Source: Maratus speciosus (Eukaryota > Arthropoda > Arachnida > Araneae > Salticidae). From it: DNA of 64,000 nucleotides. Shown piece by piece: positions 47,381 to 57,358 of this stretch; the first letter of the stretch is position 1, and each line of letters opens with the position of its first letter. The notes beneath the pieces are model-generated. The model saw nothing but the letters and a program-made list of their open reading frames with translations. It was not told where the DNA came from and did not search any database. The stretch covers positions 1,145,201 through 1,209,200 of the forward strand of contig CAWVRF010001077.1 of NCBI GenBank assembly GCA_963932465.1, written 5' to 3'. The translations under genes and the position numbers were made by a program.

Positions 47381-47937
47381 ACGATCATGGGACAAACTTT
47401 AAGGGAACGTAAAATACACATAAAGAAGCTATTTTGGTATAACAATTGGGGGGGGGGGGGGGGGCGTCAGGAATTAAAAGTTTTGGCGAAAAACAATAAA
47501 TGCGGATGTAATTAAAACGAGTGTTTTATTGACATAATAATTGCAGTAAGTGCTCAAATGTGCCACCAGCAACATCGTTACATACCTGACAGCATCTAGC
47601 AAGTGATTGCTGTACCCTTTCGAAGGTTCCAGATGTCTCATCTATGAGACATCAGTTGACTCTGATGAAGACCTCATTGCAAGACTTTATTGTTGCTGCA
47701 AATGTTCATGAAACACTTGGAATCTGTGAAAAGGTACGCCAATCACTTGCTATACACTGCCAATGGCGCATTTGAGCACTTACGTTAATTGCTACTATGT
47801 CAATAAAACGCTCGTTTACATTTCCTCTGCATTTCTTGTTTTTCGCCAAAAGTTTTCATTTCTGATCACACGTTCCTATACAGAACATGTTTGGTTTAGC
47901 CAGTTGCACCACCCCTCCAAGTTTGTCCCATGATCGT
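47381..47937. mobile_element. Palindrome made of two opposed Tc1/mariner 3' ends
   Basis: Starts ACGATCATGGGACAAACTT and ends in its reverse complement; arms of about 240 bp. On the minus strand the left arm encodes a short transposase C-terminus with VQQSLARCCQVC and GGTFEHLL before a stop. The right arm encodes the same tail on the plus strand in decayed form (GAFEHLR). So two 3' ends of a Tc1/mariner-superfamily transposon face outward around a short centre. A run of about 15 G lies in the left arm. Confidence 0.75.
47530..47660 (-). pseudogene. Tc1/mariner transposase C-terminal fragment
   Basis: About 40 codons reading TFERVQQSLARCCQVCNDV, then AGGTFEHLLQLL and a stop. Arg-Gln-Ser-rich helices followed by a G-x-F-E-H-L-L end are usual for the C-terminus of Tc1/mariner (DDE_3) transposases. 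Catalytic residues lie upstream and are absent. Confidence 0.65.
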
Positions 47938-48226
47938 AGAATCCCCCTGTATATATGATTTTTCACATAAAATTAACTAGTATTTTTCTTGCATTCATTT
48001 TTCAGGCTTATTTTCAAATAAATAATTTTATTCTAATGGAATATTTCCTATATTTGCGAAAAACAACAGGAAACATGTAATCATATCGAAAGAAATCTAA
48101 CGAAATGTTTTTTTTAATAAAAAAGTATATAAGATAGATTAAAAAAATCGGGGGAGGGGGGGAGCAATTGACCCATCTGTTCTAAATGATGCTTTTGATT
48201 TTTTTAAATTTTGCCTTCCATAGGGG

Positions 48227-48321
48227 TGTACACTGCAAATTTTCTATTAAAAAATAGTAGTAGCCGACAGCAATTGTTCAGACTACCACTATTTTTTAAC
48301 AGAAATGTTTCAATGTACGCC
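48227..48321. mobile_element. Small palindrome (about 95 bp)
   Basis: GTGTACACTGCAAATTTTC and TATTAAAAAATAGTAGT pair with ACCACTATTTTTTAACAG and TTTCAATGTACGC. Fold-back MITE or fragment. Confidence 0.65.
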
Positions 48322-48340
48322 GCAGCACAGTTTGTCTAGA

Positions 48341-48707
48341 CCGAGAGGGGACTGCACAGACCATCACCTCATTGAGTTGAAGGCTGAAATTCCAGTATAT
48401 TAGACAGAACTTGATTCACATATTAAAATGCAATTGGTCTGCCAAGCCACATCTTGGTGGGAAAACACCTGCAAAGCCGATTTTAGTAGTGGACTGGTAG
48501 GTTTACCGTTGTTTTCCTACTTCCATGTTTTGATACCTTTGGTTGCAGGAATACACAGTGTTAAACCTACCACTAGAATCGGGTTTGCAAGTGTTTTCCA
48601 CCGAGATATGACTTGGCAAACCAGTTGCATTTTAAGATGCAAATCGAGTTCTGTCTACTTGAATTTCAGCTATCAACTCGATGAGGTGATGGTCCGTTTC
48701 ACTATAG
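48341..48707. mobile_element. Fold-back element, P family copy 1
   Basis: Arms of about 170 bp: GACTGCACAGACCATCACCT, TTGAAGGCTGAAATTCCAG, CACATATTAAAATGCAA and CAAGCCACATCTTGGTGG on the left, their reverse complements on the right. The centre contains ACCTTTGGTTGCAGG. Directly followed by copy 2. Confidence 0.8.
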
Positions 48708-48740
48708 ACCGGCAGATGGCAGCACAAACAATCACCTCAT

Positions 48741-49011
48741 CGATTTCACGACGGTTGGTTGGTTGGTTGATTTTTGACGGCCGATTATCTACTCTTGGGA
48801 TATAGGCCCTAGGGGGAATGCCCTTCGTGGGGGTCTTTCTAAGGGAACCTAACCCGTATTTACGCATGGAAATCCACGGATTCGAAGAAAACCACGAAAA
48901 CTCCGAAACGGTTAGGCCGACGGGCGCGATTGGGTTCGAACCCAGCACCTGCCGTCTACCAGCTTCGAGAGCAGAACCTCTCATCCACTGATGGGACCGA
49001 TTTCACGACGG
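48741..49011. repeat. 14-bp target site duplications of the SINE
   Basis: CGATTTCACGACGG occurs exactly at 48741-48754 and 48998-49011, on either side of the SINE. Confidence 0.92.
48755..48997 (-). mobile_element. tRNA-derived SINE, family S1 copy 1
   Basis: On the minus strand starts GTCCCATCAGTGGATGAGAG, with an A-box-like region and the B box GGGTTCGAACCC. A tRNA-unrelated body of about 150 bp follows, with GTGGTTTTCTTCG, TGGATTTCCATGCG and TTCCCTTAGAAAGACC, and the tail is a CAACCAACCAACC repeat. Perfect 14-bp target duplications flank it. Second copy at 60232-60460. Confidence 0.92.
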
Positions 49012-49603
49012 AAATTACAAAATTAGTTAAAACAAGATTCACATATTAAAACGCACTCTGTCTGCCAAGTCCTATCTTGGTGGAAAACCCGATTTTATCG
49101 GTTGAGTTGCATGTTTACCATTGTGTTTTCGAGCAGTAAAGCACAATGGTCAACCGTTAAAATCAGGTTTCCCACCAAGATAGGACTTGGCATACTGAGT
49201 GCGCTTTAATATGCGAATCGAGTTTTAACTAATTCTGGAATTTCAGCCGTGAACTCAATGAGGTGATTGTCTGTGCTGCCGCCTCCCGTATTATTAGGAA
49301 AAGCAGAGTGGGACAATTACCCTCCAATCTCCTAATTTTTTAAGTAATTTTATTTAAAGCGTCCGCTACTGACCCTATGAATGCCGCATGCTGAACGAGC
49401 AGAGGATGCACAATTCTATTCGTTTTATCACGTCGTTCTGTCATCCTATTAATGGCTGAAAATAACGTCCAGAGGGCGTGATTAGGTGTCTCTTTGCTTC
49501 CCACCGGATGTTCTTGAGATATTGTAGGATGTCCAACGGACGAGGCTATATCCTATATATGACACTTATCGTATGTGGTCAGGATGTTATTGTGCTGTAT
49601 GGG

Positions 49604-49928
49604 TACAGCGTCTAGAATATATAGTGCGGAAATCTGCTATCCAAACAGCGCTAAAAAGTTGTATCCCTTAAATGTGCAATGATGCTGAAATCCAGGGAGC
49701 CGTTCACAGCGACATCTGCGATATATTTTCAAATTTCAAAGTAACCATCGTATTAAAACAGCGTCTTGACCAAATCGTCTTGGAGTTTTAGAAATATCCT
49801 TTAGATATCTCTGTGATCGGCTCATTGGATTTCAGCATCGTTTGACATTTAAGGCATCCAATATTTTAGTACTTTTTTAAGTATTACTGCGATAACCGAT
49901 TTCTACACTATATATTCTAGACGCTGTA
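49604..49928. mobile_element. Fold-back element, family F2 copy 1
   Basis: TACAGCGTCTAGAATATATA at the left pairs with TATATATTCTAGACGCTGTA at the right. Inner arm ATCCCTTAAATGTGCAATGA and GCTGAAATCC pair with diverged partners. Arms of about 115 bp. Second copy at 57359-57633. Confidence 0.8.
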
Positions 49929-50157
49929 GTATGGGGTTACAAATGGTGGCTGATCCCTACCAACGACGGGCGTGCCGGTTTGTACTAATCGATCCACTCC
50001 ATGTTACGTTTTAAACGTATAAATCGACTGTATATTTCGTTGGTCGCGGACAGCCACCGTTAGGCGCGCCACACACCAGGGAAACATGCGGGCAAAATCA
50101 TGAGACAGGAGACAAATTCCGCTGTTCAAGCCGGTTTTTCCTTTGTTAACAGAGTGA

Positions 50158-50517
50158 AATGGACTTTACTCACGAATGGCAACAGCCACGCCTGTGCGGA
50201 AAATACCCTCCGAAAACGGTTGTTTATTGGACAAAGGAGAAGTACTGTTAAAATGTTCTTCACGCCTATTGGTGTTTTTCTTCTGTATACCCGCGGCTGA
50301 CGTCACATGGGTAAAGTCGAGGCTAACGAGAAAAACAGGCTACCGCGGTGCATTTCACATATCATTTTTTACAGACCGCTGGAGTCACGTGATACTCGAA
50401 TGCACCAATGAAGGTGTGCGAAAAGAGTATCAGGTCACTCTAGAGGTCTGTAAAAAAAGACACGTCGAATGCACCGCGGTATCCTGTCTTTTTCGTTAGC
50501 CTCGGGTAAAGTCCATT
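50158..50517 (+). mobile_element. F4 element copy 1, split by a 185-bp foldback
   Basis: Starts AATGGACTTTACTCACGAAT and its other end is GGGTAAAGTCCATT, interrupted just before the last bases. Contains GCTGACGTCACATGGG (CRE-like). Other copies are 57861-57998 (partial) and 58911-59040. Confidence 0.75.
50319..50503. mobile_element. 185-bp fold-back element with 10-bp target duplication (Mutator-like)
   Basis: Starts GAGGCTAACGAGAAAAACAG and ends TCTTTTTCGTTAGCCTC. Nearly the whole element is palindromic around TGCACCAATGAAGGTGTGCG. GGGTAAAGTC is exactly duplicated at 50309-50318 and 50504-50513. Long terminal repeats with a 9-10-bp duplication fit Mutator-like elements. Related copy at about 54643-54804. 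Confidence 0.88.
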
Positions 50518-50869
50518 GTCTCGTGCCTCACGCTTTTTTGTTACATGTCTCCTTGGTGTGTGGCACGTCTTTTTGGCGTCATGATAATGAATGAGCAAGC
50601 CCGGTGTCTAGTTTTGTGCTGGTTCCGCTAGAGCCACGTGGTGCTCTACTTATGCTCCTGTATTCGAGCATCACTTTATTCAAATCATAGAGAAGAGATA
50701 GGGTGGAGAGTGCTTTGGTAATCCTAAAGTGGAACCAACATAATAGTCACGTGACTTTTACCGCCAAAGGCTAGCATATGTTTGCGAAAGGAAAATAAAC
50801 AAATTACCGTATCGTTAAATTACAGTGAGAATCTTCTTTTACTAATTTAAAACAGATTTTAAGAAGCCA

Positions 50870-50970
50870 GTTTATGATTTTTTTAAAACATCACACAGAG
50901 TAGATCACTTTTACACGATGGTTGGTACAAAGCAGCGCGCCCATTGTTTTACATCATGATAGTGATGTAG
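50870..50970. repeat. F6-family fragment
   Basis: AAAACATCACACAGAGTAGA and GATGGTTGGTACAAAGCAGC match one arm of the fold-back at 56735-56908. Confidence 0.6.
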
Positions 50971-51086
50971 CCGAAAAAAAACCATAGGATATACGCTATA
51001 GGCACAAGGTATACGCTAAAATCATGAACGTCATGCCTATTGTATAAGCTATAGCTTTATATGAGAAACAGAGGGTATACGGAGCT

Positions 51087-51497
51087 TCAAGGTATAGACG
51101 GGTTGCACTGACGTCACATGTCTGGCATTGCTTCATATGGCGCCCAAACATAAGGCGAATGTGGTGCTTTCCATTTGACTTATTAGACTTATTTGCACTA
51201 TAATAATAAAAATAAGAAAGATTTAAGTTAAACAGAAAGATAACACGTGCTTTTAACGGCAAACGGGCAGTTCTGTGCTCCACGTGTGTGCTCCAGATGC
51301 TATAGATGGGTTGCATATGACGTCACATGTTTGAAATCGCTTCATATGGCGCCCAAATATAAGGCGATTATGGTGGTCTCCATTTGATTTTTTAGACTTA
51401 TTTGCACTGTAATAATAAAAATAAGGAAGCTCTAAATTAAAGAGAAAGATAACAGGTGCTTTTAATGGCAAATGGGGAGTTCTGTGCTCCAGAAGCT
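51087..51497. repeat. Tandem duplication, about 209-bp unit, two copies
   Basis: TATAGACGGGTTGCACTGAC at 51093 and TATAGATGGGTTGCATATGA at 51302 begin two units that share GACGTCACATGT, GCTTCATATGGCGCCCAAA and CAGTTCTGTGCTCCA-type ends. Each unit contains a TGACGTCA site. Confidence 0.85.
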
Positions 51498-51660
51498 GTG
51501 GTATCAGTCGTTGCTAATAGCAACGTGACGTCAATGCAAGGTGGCTATACGGCATATACCTGCATATTGAGGCTAACGAGAAGGACAGGCTACCGCGGTG
51601 GGTCATTACCCCCTACAAAAGAAAGCCTCTGCACGGAATCAGTGACGTCGCTGGAGTAGA

Positions 51661-53400
51661 CCTCTGTAGAAGTCGGCGCTGAATTCGCGAACGATATTGA
51701 GTTCTAATATACTTGGCTAGAAGAGAATTTTATTACTTTGCTCAGCTTTTTCTCTGCGGAAACATTTTTATTATGATTAAAGCAAATAAAAAAATTGCAA
51801 AATTAAAATATAATTTTTTTTTCTTTTCTTTTAATAGCAATTGCCGATTTCTGAGAAGTTGAGAACTACTTAACAGTAGCATTTCAATGCATGTTAATAT
51901 GTATATATATATATATATTTTCTTTTTCTGGAGCTCTGATTATTTTTTGGAGTGCATTGGAGAAATGCATGAGAAGTGCATACTTATACTATAAGAAAGA
52001 AAATATTTTTACAATATATTTTTATGTAAAAAAAATAGCAACATGAGAAAAATGTGTATAATAGTTTTATAGAAAAAATATTTTTACAATATATGTGTTT
52101 ATTGAAATAAAAATAAAATAAAATACAAACATGAGGAAAAATGTGTATATATTTTTTTCTCACGTTTGTAATTTTTTTTTTTTTTTTTTGCTTGCCTAAG
52201 TACAGCAACCTGCATTACTGCACTGGTGAAATATTTTGAATTGTACATAGGTAAATTACATCACAAATTGTGATAAGATACCGCATGAATCAAAGCCTGA
52301 TGATGGTACCATCCATTAATTTTGAAATGTGTTCGTCTGAATGTAGTAGTTATTAAAAAACTTGTCATATTAAACAAAAGCCTAATTTGGAGAACAAATT
52401 AAAAAAACAAAATTTATTTCCTACATTACTTAAGCTTGAGAAGGGACAGATATTAATATATTTCATTCAATTCCTTCTACATTTAATGTTAAATTTTTGT
52501 AACAAATAAGTTAAACAAATTGAACATCAAGAAATAAAAATAAAATTCATACAACATAATACTTTAAACACCCTAAAAACTTAGATTCCGTTCAAATGAA
52601 ATCGAAATAAATCTTAGACTTTTTAAAAGTTTTGCATTTTGCATGCATCTTATCATTTTATGTACAATCGTCATAAACATATTACAAAATATGCAATACA
52701 ACTTAAAAATGGAATTTTTTTAAAATTTATTCTTAAAATTAGGTTTTTGATTAATACATTTTATATGTATGCATTTCTTAATATCTTTAAATATCCTTAA
52801 AAGTGTTACTTTCAACTCTCTAACACTTAAAATGTATCTGCCAACACTTTCACAATAAGAACACAAAATAATATTAATATAAATTTTATTCAACAATGTC
52901 ACAATAACAAAAGACAATGATACTCACAGGTAAAAATACATTTATGTGATAATATGATTTCACATTTTTCTCATATAAACAAACTAAAAGTTAAACCTAT
53001 TTTCTGTGGTAATAAATTAAAATATTCTCAAATATGTAACTTTAAAATGCACTTACGTAAAAGTGATTTCTTACATTTTTCTCTTTTAAACATGCTATAA
53101 TATAACAACAGTTATAGTACTATATGATATAGTACATATATTAATATTAAATGATAAATTAGTTAAAGTTTTATGACACTTAAACTGTTCAACAAAAATA
53201 TTTTAATACTAGATTAATAACTAAACGCTCACATAATAAAGTTTGAAGAGTTATAAATTCTTTAATCAATGTATGTTTGTTAATAATCCATTTTAATAAT
53301 TAAGATAAAAAAAATCCAAAATGAATCAGAGATGCAAAAGTATGTTTAAGTAAAAGTATATGAAACAAATTTACTTTTGATTCTTGAAATAATATTTTTC
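51661..53400. other. AT-rich, one short duplication, no supported gene
   Basis: An imperfect tandem duplication of about 75-85 bp (AATATTTTTACAATATAT, CATGAGAAAAATGTGTATA) lies at 52001-52160. A TA run lies at 51903-51920. A minus-strand 65-codon frame at 52720-52917 has no recognised domain. Confidence 0.45.
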
Positions 53401-53401
53401 T

Positions 53402-53504
53402 TTATACATTTATAAGCTTACGCAGATCAGCAACTTTTTCAACTGAACATTGGGGTGCCATTACTTCATCCAATGTGTAATTGATGAAATGTTCAGAATG
53501 ATAC
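53402..53504 (-). CDS. Candidate terminal exon of an unknown spliced gene
   Basis: On the minus strand a polypyrimidine tract and acceptor TTTTTCTCTTTAG precede an open stretch that reads, in one frame, YHSEHFINYTLDEVMAPQC followed by SVEKVADLRKLINV and a stop. The residue mixture is less AT-biased than neighbouring chance frames. I recognise no family. The phase needed for this frame differs from that left by the donor of the candidate first exon at 54338, so at least one more exon, or a different pairing, would be required. It could be a chance frame or a captured gene fragment. Confidence 0.3.
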
Positions 53505-54337
53505 CTAAAGAGAAAAATCTACTGTCCCATTCCACCCCACCCTCCCCAAAATATAACCTTTATAAACCAATACAAATTATCATCGACAAATCTGAATATA
53601 CAAATTATACATGAATAATTATTAATTATGTTTTGATATATAATATATAGTTAATTAAAAAATGTAATTACATAGATTTTATCTGAACTGGTATAATTTT
53701 TTTAAATTCTAAAATGCATTTAAAATTCTGAAATCTTTTATAAAATGCCGAATTAATTCATATAAATTTGAAAATTCTGAAAGTGACAGAACTGAGCAAC
53801 ACTATACATAAATTACAACATATATATACAATAAAAAAATACATATGGAGCATAGAAAATATCATTAAAAAATCTAATTTAAATTTTAAAAAATCTGATT
53901 TAAATAAAAGATGCAATTTAAAAAATAGTTTAATAGAGTTTAAAACAAGCTTTGTTTAACATAGAAAAAAGTGAACTTGGTAGTTGTAAACAAACATTGA
54001 ACAGAAGGAAAATTTCGCCAGAAAGCGCCAAATGGTTGTCAATCGAAATAGTATTTGGTTAATTTTACGACTAAGTTGGTTATATGCATGAAAATTAAAG
54101 AATTTACTATGTGTATTTTAAGCGATATTGATCAATATTGCATAAAAATTAATTTTTGTTATGAAATTTTATAATAGTTCAGCTCACAATATTAGATTTC
54201 GTTAGTAAACAATTGCGATAACATAAGGAATAGAACCTTCATTTTTGCTTTTAATAGAAATAATTTGAGAAAACAGTTATAAAACATAAAAGAGAGAGAG
54301 AGAAAAAAAGAAAAGTTACAAATAAGTATCAACTTAC

Positions 54338-54416
54338 TCTTGAGTTTGGAGTTACAACAAAATCCTTTCGGCAAATTGCTTGCAACCATTTTCGCCTTAG
54401 GATATGCGAAATACAC
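54338..54416 (-). CDS. Candidate first exon of an unknown spliced gene
   Basis: On the minus strand an ATG opens a frame reading MYFAYPKAKMVASNLPKGF then CCNSKLK, ended by a strong donor (AAGA/GTAAGT at 54332-54337). A second ATG at 54386-54388 may be the true start. Upstream sequence (54420-54560) is less AT-rich than the surroundings and contains GGCGGGAAAATATGGCAACC, which resembles promoter-type motifs. No family recognised. Direct joining to 53402-53504 gives a short frame that stops early, so the exon pairing is open. Confidence 0.28.
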
Positions 54417-54642
54417 ATATATAAGATACGATTAACTTATAAAAAGACAAGCAACGCGCGTTCAACCTTTTATTACCGGCTTCGAAGGAAGAAACAAGAA
54501 ATCCAAGCTAATACGAAATGTATTATGGGGAAAGCGATAGGCGGGAAAATATGGCAACCACGCTAAATAGGTTTCATGGACTACTCGAGCTACGTCATTT
54601 CAGAGTACAGTAACCTGCCCGGTGGCTTTCTTTTGTAGGGGA

Positions 54643-54804
54643 TAATGGGTGGGTCCGATTCTTCTTTTTTTACAGATCGCTGGAGTCACGTGATGCCCGA
54701 ATGCACCAATGAAGGTGTGCGAAAAGAGCATCACGTGACTCCAGCGGTCTGTAAAAAAAGAAGAATCAGACCCACTGCCGTAGCCTGTCTTTATCGTTAG
54801 CCTC
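54643..54804. mobile_element. Fold-back related to the 185-bp element
   Basis: TACAGATCGCTGGAGTCACG to its reverse complement CGTGACTCCAGCGGTCTGTA. The centre TGCACCAATGAAGGTGTGCG is identical to that of 50319-50503. The right end has GTTAGCCTC; the left end is replaced by other sequence. Confidence 0.8.
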
Positions 54805-55057
54805 GCCTGCGTATAAGGAAAAGGCAGCTGACGTCACTGTTGGTCGAATTACTGTAGATCAGCAAGAAAATCCTGTCCATTCTTATAAGTCCGACTGTAC
54901 ATAAGAGCTAGGGAAATTTGTTTGGCCAATGTTTAACAGGTCTGTGATATGACTGGTCTACGTCGCCAAGACGATTCCTGCAATGATCGCTATGACAAAA
55001 ACGTAGAGGTAGATTTGTTGACGGAAGTGTATGTTTGTAAACATGTCCTTTCTTTAC

Positions 55058-55327
55058 GACCTCCACTACACGGGCCCACCGTGGCTGGGTGGTCAAGGCA
55101 TCACACCGCTAATCGCTTGCGAGTGTAGTTGGGTGGGGGTTCGGATCCCACTGGCTCCGTTGCACACACTTTGTGGAGCTCCCGGTTGTAATTCTTTGCG
55201 TTGTAAATTTCCTTGTGTGTGCTATCTCGTCCCTGTATATATTGACGATGACTTATAAGCAGACGCTTGACGCCAAGCACACCTGGCATTTGTATGTTAA
55301 TAAAATGGCAAATGACCTCCACTACAC
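55058..55327. repeat. 14-bp target site duplications of SINE S2
   Basis: GACCTCCACTACAC is exact at 55058-55071 and 55314-55327. Confidence 0.92.
55072..55313 (+). mobile_element. tRNA-Ser-derived SINE, family S2
   Basis: Starts GGGCCCACCGTGGCTGGGTG. It has an A box in TGGCTGGGTGGTCAAGG, an anticodon-region match to tRNA-Ser(GCT) (CCGCTAATCG) and the B box GGGTTCGGATCCC, then a body of about 150 bp ending AATAAAATGGCAAAT. The 242-bp element is bounded by perfect 14-bp duplications. LINE partner unknown. Confidence 0.92.
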
Positions 55328-55365
55328 CCCTGGTCATGAACTAGCCTTGTATGTCGTTGGTCGCG
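55328..55365 (+). repeat. F6-family arm fragment
   Basis: GTCATGAACTAGCCTTGTATGTCG matches the right arm of the foldback at 56735-56908. It is separated from upstream sequence by SINE S2. Confidence 0.6.
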
Positions 55366-55446
55366 GTAAAACACGCGGAAGCCTATTTCTCGTTAGCTTC
55401 GAATCCGACGGTAATGTCGACATATGGAACAATGCCAAATTTTTTA

Positions 55447-55906
55447 ATGGAGGATATTCCATCTACGTTATGATCACGTGGTCAAGGCAAAAATTTCTAG
55501 CGTAAAGAAGGGAAGGCTCCGTAGACGTAATGTAAATCCCCGCCAGCCAGTGGAACAGCTCATGCGGAAAGCAGTTGTAGCCTCCCTTTTTATCAGTTAG
55601 AAATTCTTTGGGTAAATGGAGGATATTCCAAATATGGGTTCGGGTCTGAAAAAGGTCACGTGATACCGGTAATTTGCCCAAGGAACTTCTAACTGATAAG
55701 AAGGGAAGATACTACTGCTTTGCCTCATGAATTGTTTCATTGGCTAGCGGGTATTTACATCTCACGTCTATGGAGCCTTCCCTTCTTTACGCTAGAAGAT
55801 TTTACCTTGATCACGTGATCAAAACGGAAATGGAATATCCTCCATTACCGGTATCACGTGACTTTTTTCAGCCTCGAACCCATATTTGGAATATAGTCCA
55901 TTGGTA
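55447..55906. mobile_element. Complex fold-back, family F7
   Basis: The outer arms (AATGGAGGATATTCCATCTA, TCTAGCGTAAAGAAGGGAAG) pair with 55729-55847. A second inverted pair (ATCAGTTAGAAATTCTTTGG / CTTCTAACTGAT) forms the centre. GGAGGATATTCCAAATATGG with GGTCACGTGATACCGG occurs once in the centre and once inverted at the right edge. TGATCACGTGATCA is a perfect 14-bp palindrome in the right arm. Confidence 0.8.
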
Positions 55907-56238
55907 GAAGTAGTTCTCACCGTACATGGTATATTATGCTCCAATCCGAATGGATGAAGTCGTCTCGCTGTCGATTCCAAAAACTGATTAACATCGCCAT
56001 TCGTAGACAAAAGCCAGACAGGGAATATATATATATATAATGTGGCAATCGGCTATTCCATAAATGTCCAAAGAGGCTGACAATAAATGGCGACATAGGC
56101 ACAGAGCCTAGATTGACGTTTTTGCCCAAAATATGGCAACCCACGTGTACAGAGCGTGCTGATACTCGTCTGAACTAGTTAGACAGGCAAACAAACATTA
56201 ACTTGGGAATGACGACAAGCTTTCCAAGTAACTGATAT

Positions 56239-56630
56239 CGTCCAAGAGCTGACAGCACAAAAACCTATGTTATCAAGTACAAGAAAAAACCTTTTATTTT
56301 ATGGAAGAGTAGAAGTAGGGGAATCTAATGATCCCTGTCTGCGGGAAGTGAAATGGTGCATAAGCCAAAAATTAATACCACCAGTGGTTGACTCGTAGGT
56401 TTATCATTGTGTTTGTCCTACAAAAAAGGTATGAAAACATGGAGGATAGTTGTAGGACAAACACAATGATAAACCTACGAGTCAACCACTGGTGAATTTT
56501 TGGCTTATGCACCACTTCACTTCCGGCAGACATGGATCATTAGATTCCCCTACTTCTACTCTCCCATAAAATAAAGGTTTTTTTTCTTGTGCTTGATAAC
56601 ATAGGTTTTTGTGCTGTCGGTTCTTGGACA
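56239..56630. mobile_element. Near-perfect fold-back, family F8 (392 bp)
   Basis: Arms of about 190 bp from TGTCCAAGAACC-type ends, through TTATCAAGTACAAGAAAAAA and CAGTGGTTGACTCGTAGGTT, to AACACAATGATAAACCTACG. The loop is about 35 bp (AAAAAGGTATGAAAACATGG). Few mismatches, so a young insertion. Confidence 0.85.
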
Positions 56631-56734
56631 AATAGTAAATTCGCCAAGTTTTTGTCCAAAATCGTCTCGATCAATCAAATTTTATTAACCCCTAGCCTTG
56701 CCTAAACGGCTCCCCTACTTCTTAGACCGTGGTC

Positions 56735-56908
56735 AACGACATACAAGGCCAGTTAATGACATTTAAAACGTTACGCGGAGTGGATCATCTTTGCACGATG
56801 ATTGGTACAAAGCGGCGCGCTCATCATTTTGTGCCAATCACCGGCCTTGTAAAGATGATCCACTCTGTGTGACGTTTTCAAAGTCATGAACTAGTCTTGT
56901 ATGTCGTA
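56735..56908. mobile_element. Fold-back, family F6
   Basis: CGACATACAAGGCCAGTTAA and GGAGTGGATCATCTTTGCAC pair with TAAAGATGATCCACTCTGTG and TAGTCTTGTATGTCG. The centre is GATTGGTACAAAGCGGCGCG. Partial copies at 50870-50970 and 55328-55365. Confidence 0.8.
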
Positions 56909-57358
56909 TGTCGCGCTTAGACCTGAGCTCTTATCATCAGCATATTGCATTCTTAATTGAGACTCATAATTTGGGCAGTCTTTTCCTAAATCAATCGGAC
57001 GATACTTAAAAGGTGACGAGATTTTACAACGGGCCTCAAATGTAAAGCTTACAGAACTTTAAAATTTAGAAGATTCTGGTCATTTTAGCGAAATTTCAAC
57101 TCTGAAAGGTAGATCCATTGACATTTTTTCTTCTCATGACAAGACATTTTTTCAACAAAATTATTCTTGTCAAACTCGTTAACTTACTTAGTGCATTTAT
57201 CTAGATGACCTATCTCGTCATTGGATTCAGCTGATAGCAACCAATAGCAACCAATTTGCCTGACCACAGCCAATGAATGAGGCCAGACCGTGATTCTCCC
57301 ACCCTTCTTAGCAGTCACGTGATTAAGATACTGCTGACAAACTGCCTTGTTATCATTA
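56909..57358. other. No supported feature
   Basis: Unique-looking sequence between two fold-backs. Contains CAGCTGATAGCAACCAATAG and AGTCACGTGATTAAG but no recognisable gene. Confidence 0.4.

Larger units (their letters stand above)
48708..49288. mobile_element. Fold-back element, P family copy 2, split by a SINE
   Basis: Left arm GCAGCACAAACAATCACCTC to CACCAAGATAGG-type sequence; right arm ends GATTGTCTGTGCTGCCGCC. Without the SINE and one duplication it is about 325 bp. It shares the outer arm with copies 1 and 3 but has its own inner arm (AAACGCACTCTGTCTGCCAAG). Confidence 0.8.
50068..50562. mobile_element. Outer fold-back interrupted by nested elements
   Basis: CGCGCCACACACCAGGGAAA at the left pairs with ACATGTCTCCTTGGTGTGTG..GGCGTC at the right. 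Almost all of the interior is the F4 element and the foldback nested in it. Confidence 0.6.
51571..54804. mobile_element. Possible Mutator-like element spanning candidate exons
   Basis: The left end GAGGCTAACGAGAAGGACAG, continuing to about 51606, is an inverted match of roughly 33/38 to the right end TCTTTATCGTTAGCCTC at 54804. Flanks CCTGCATAT and CCTGCGTAT fit a 9-bp target duplication with one mismatch. A 20-odd-bp segment (TTACCCCCTACAAAAGAAAG at 51609) recurs inverted near 54628-54650. The right terminus is itself a foldback like 50319-50503. Alternative: one complete foldback at the right and an unrelated solo end at the left. Confidence 0.4.
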
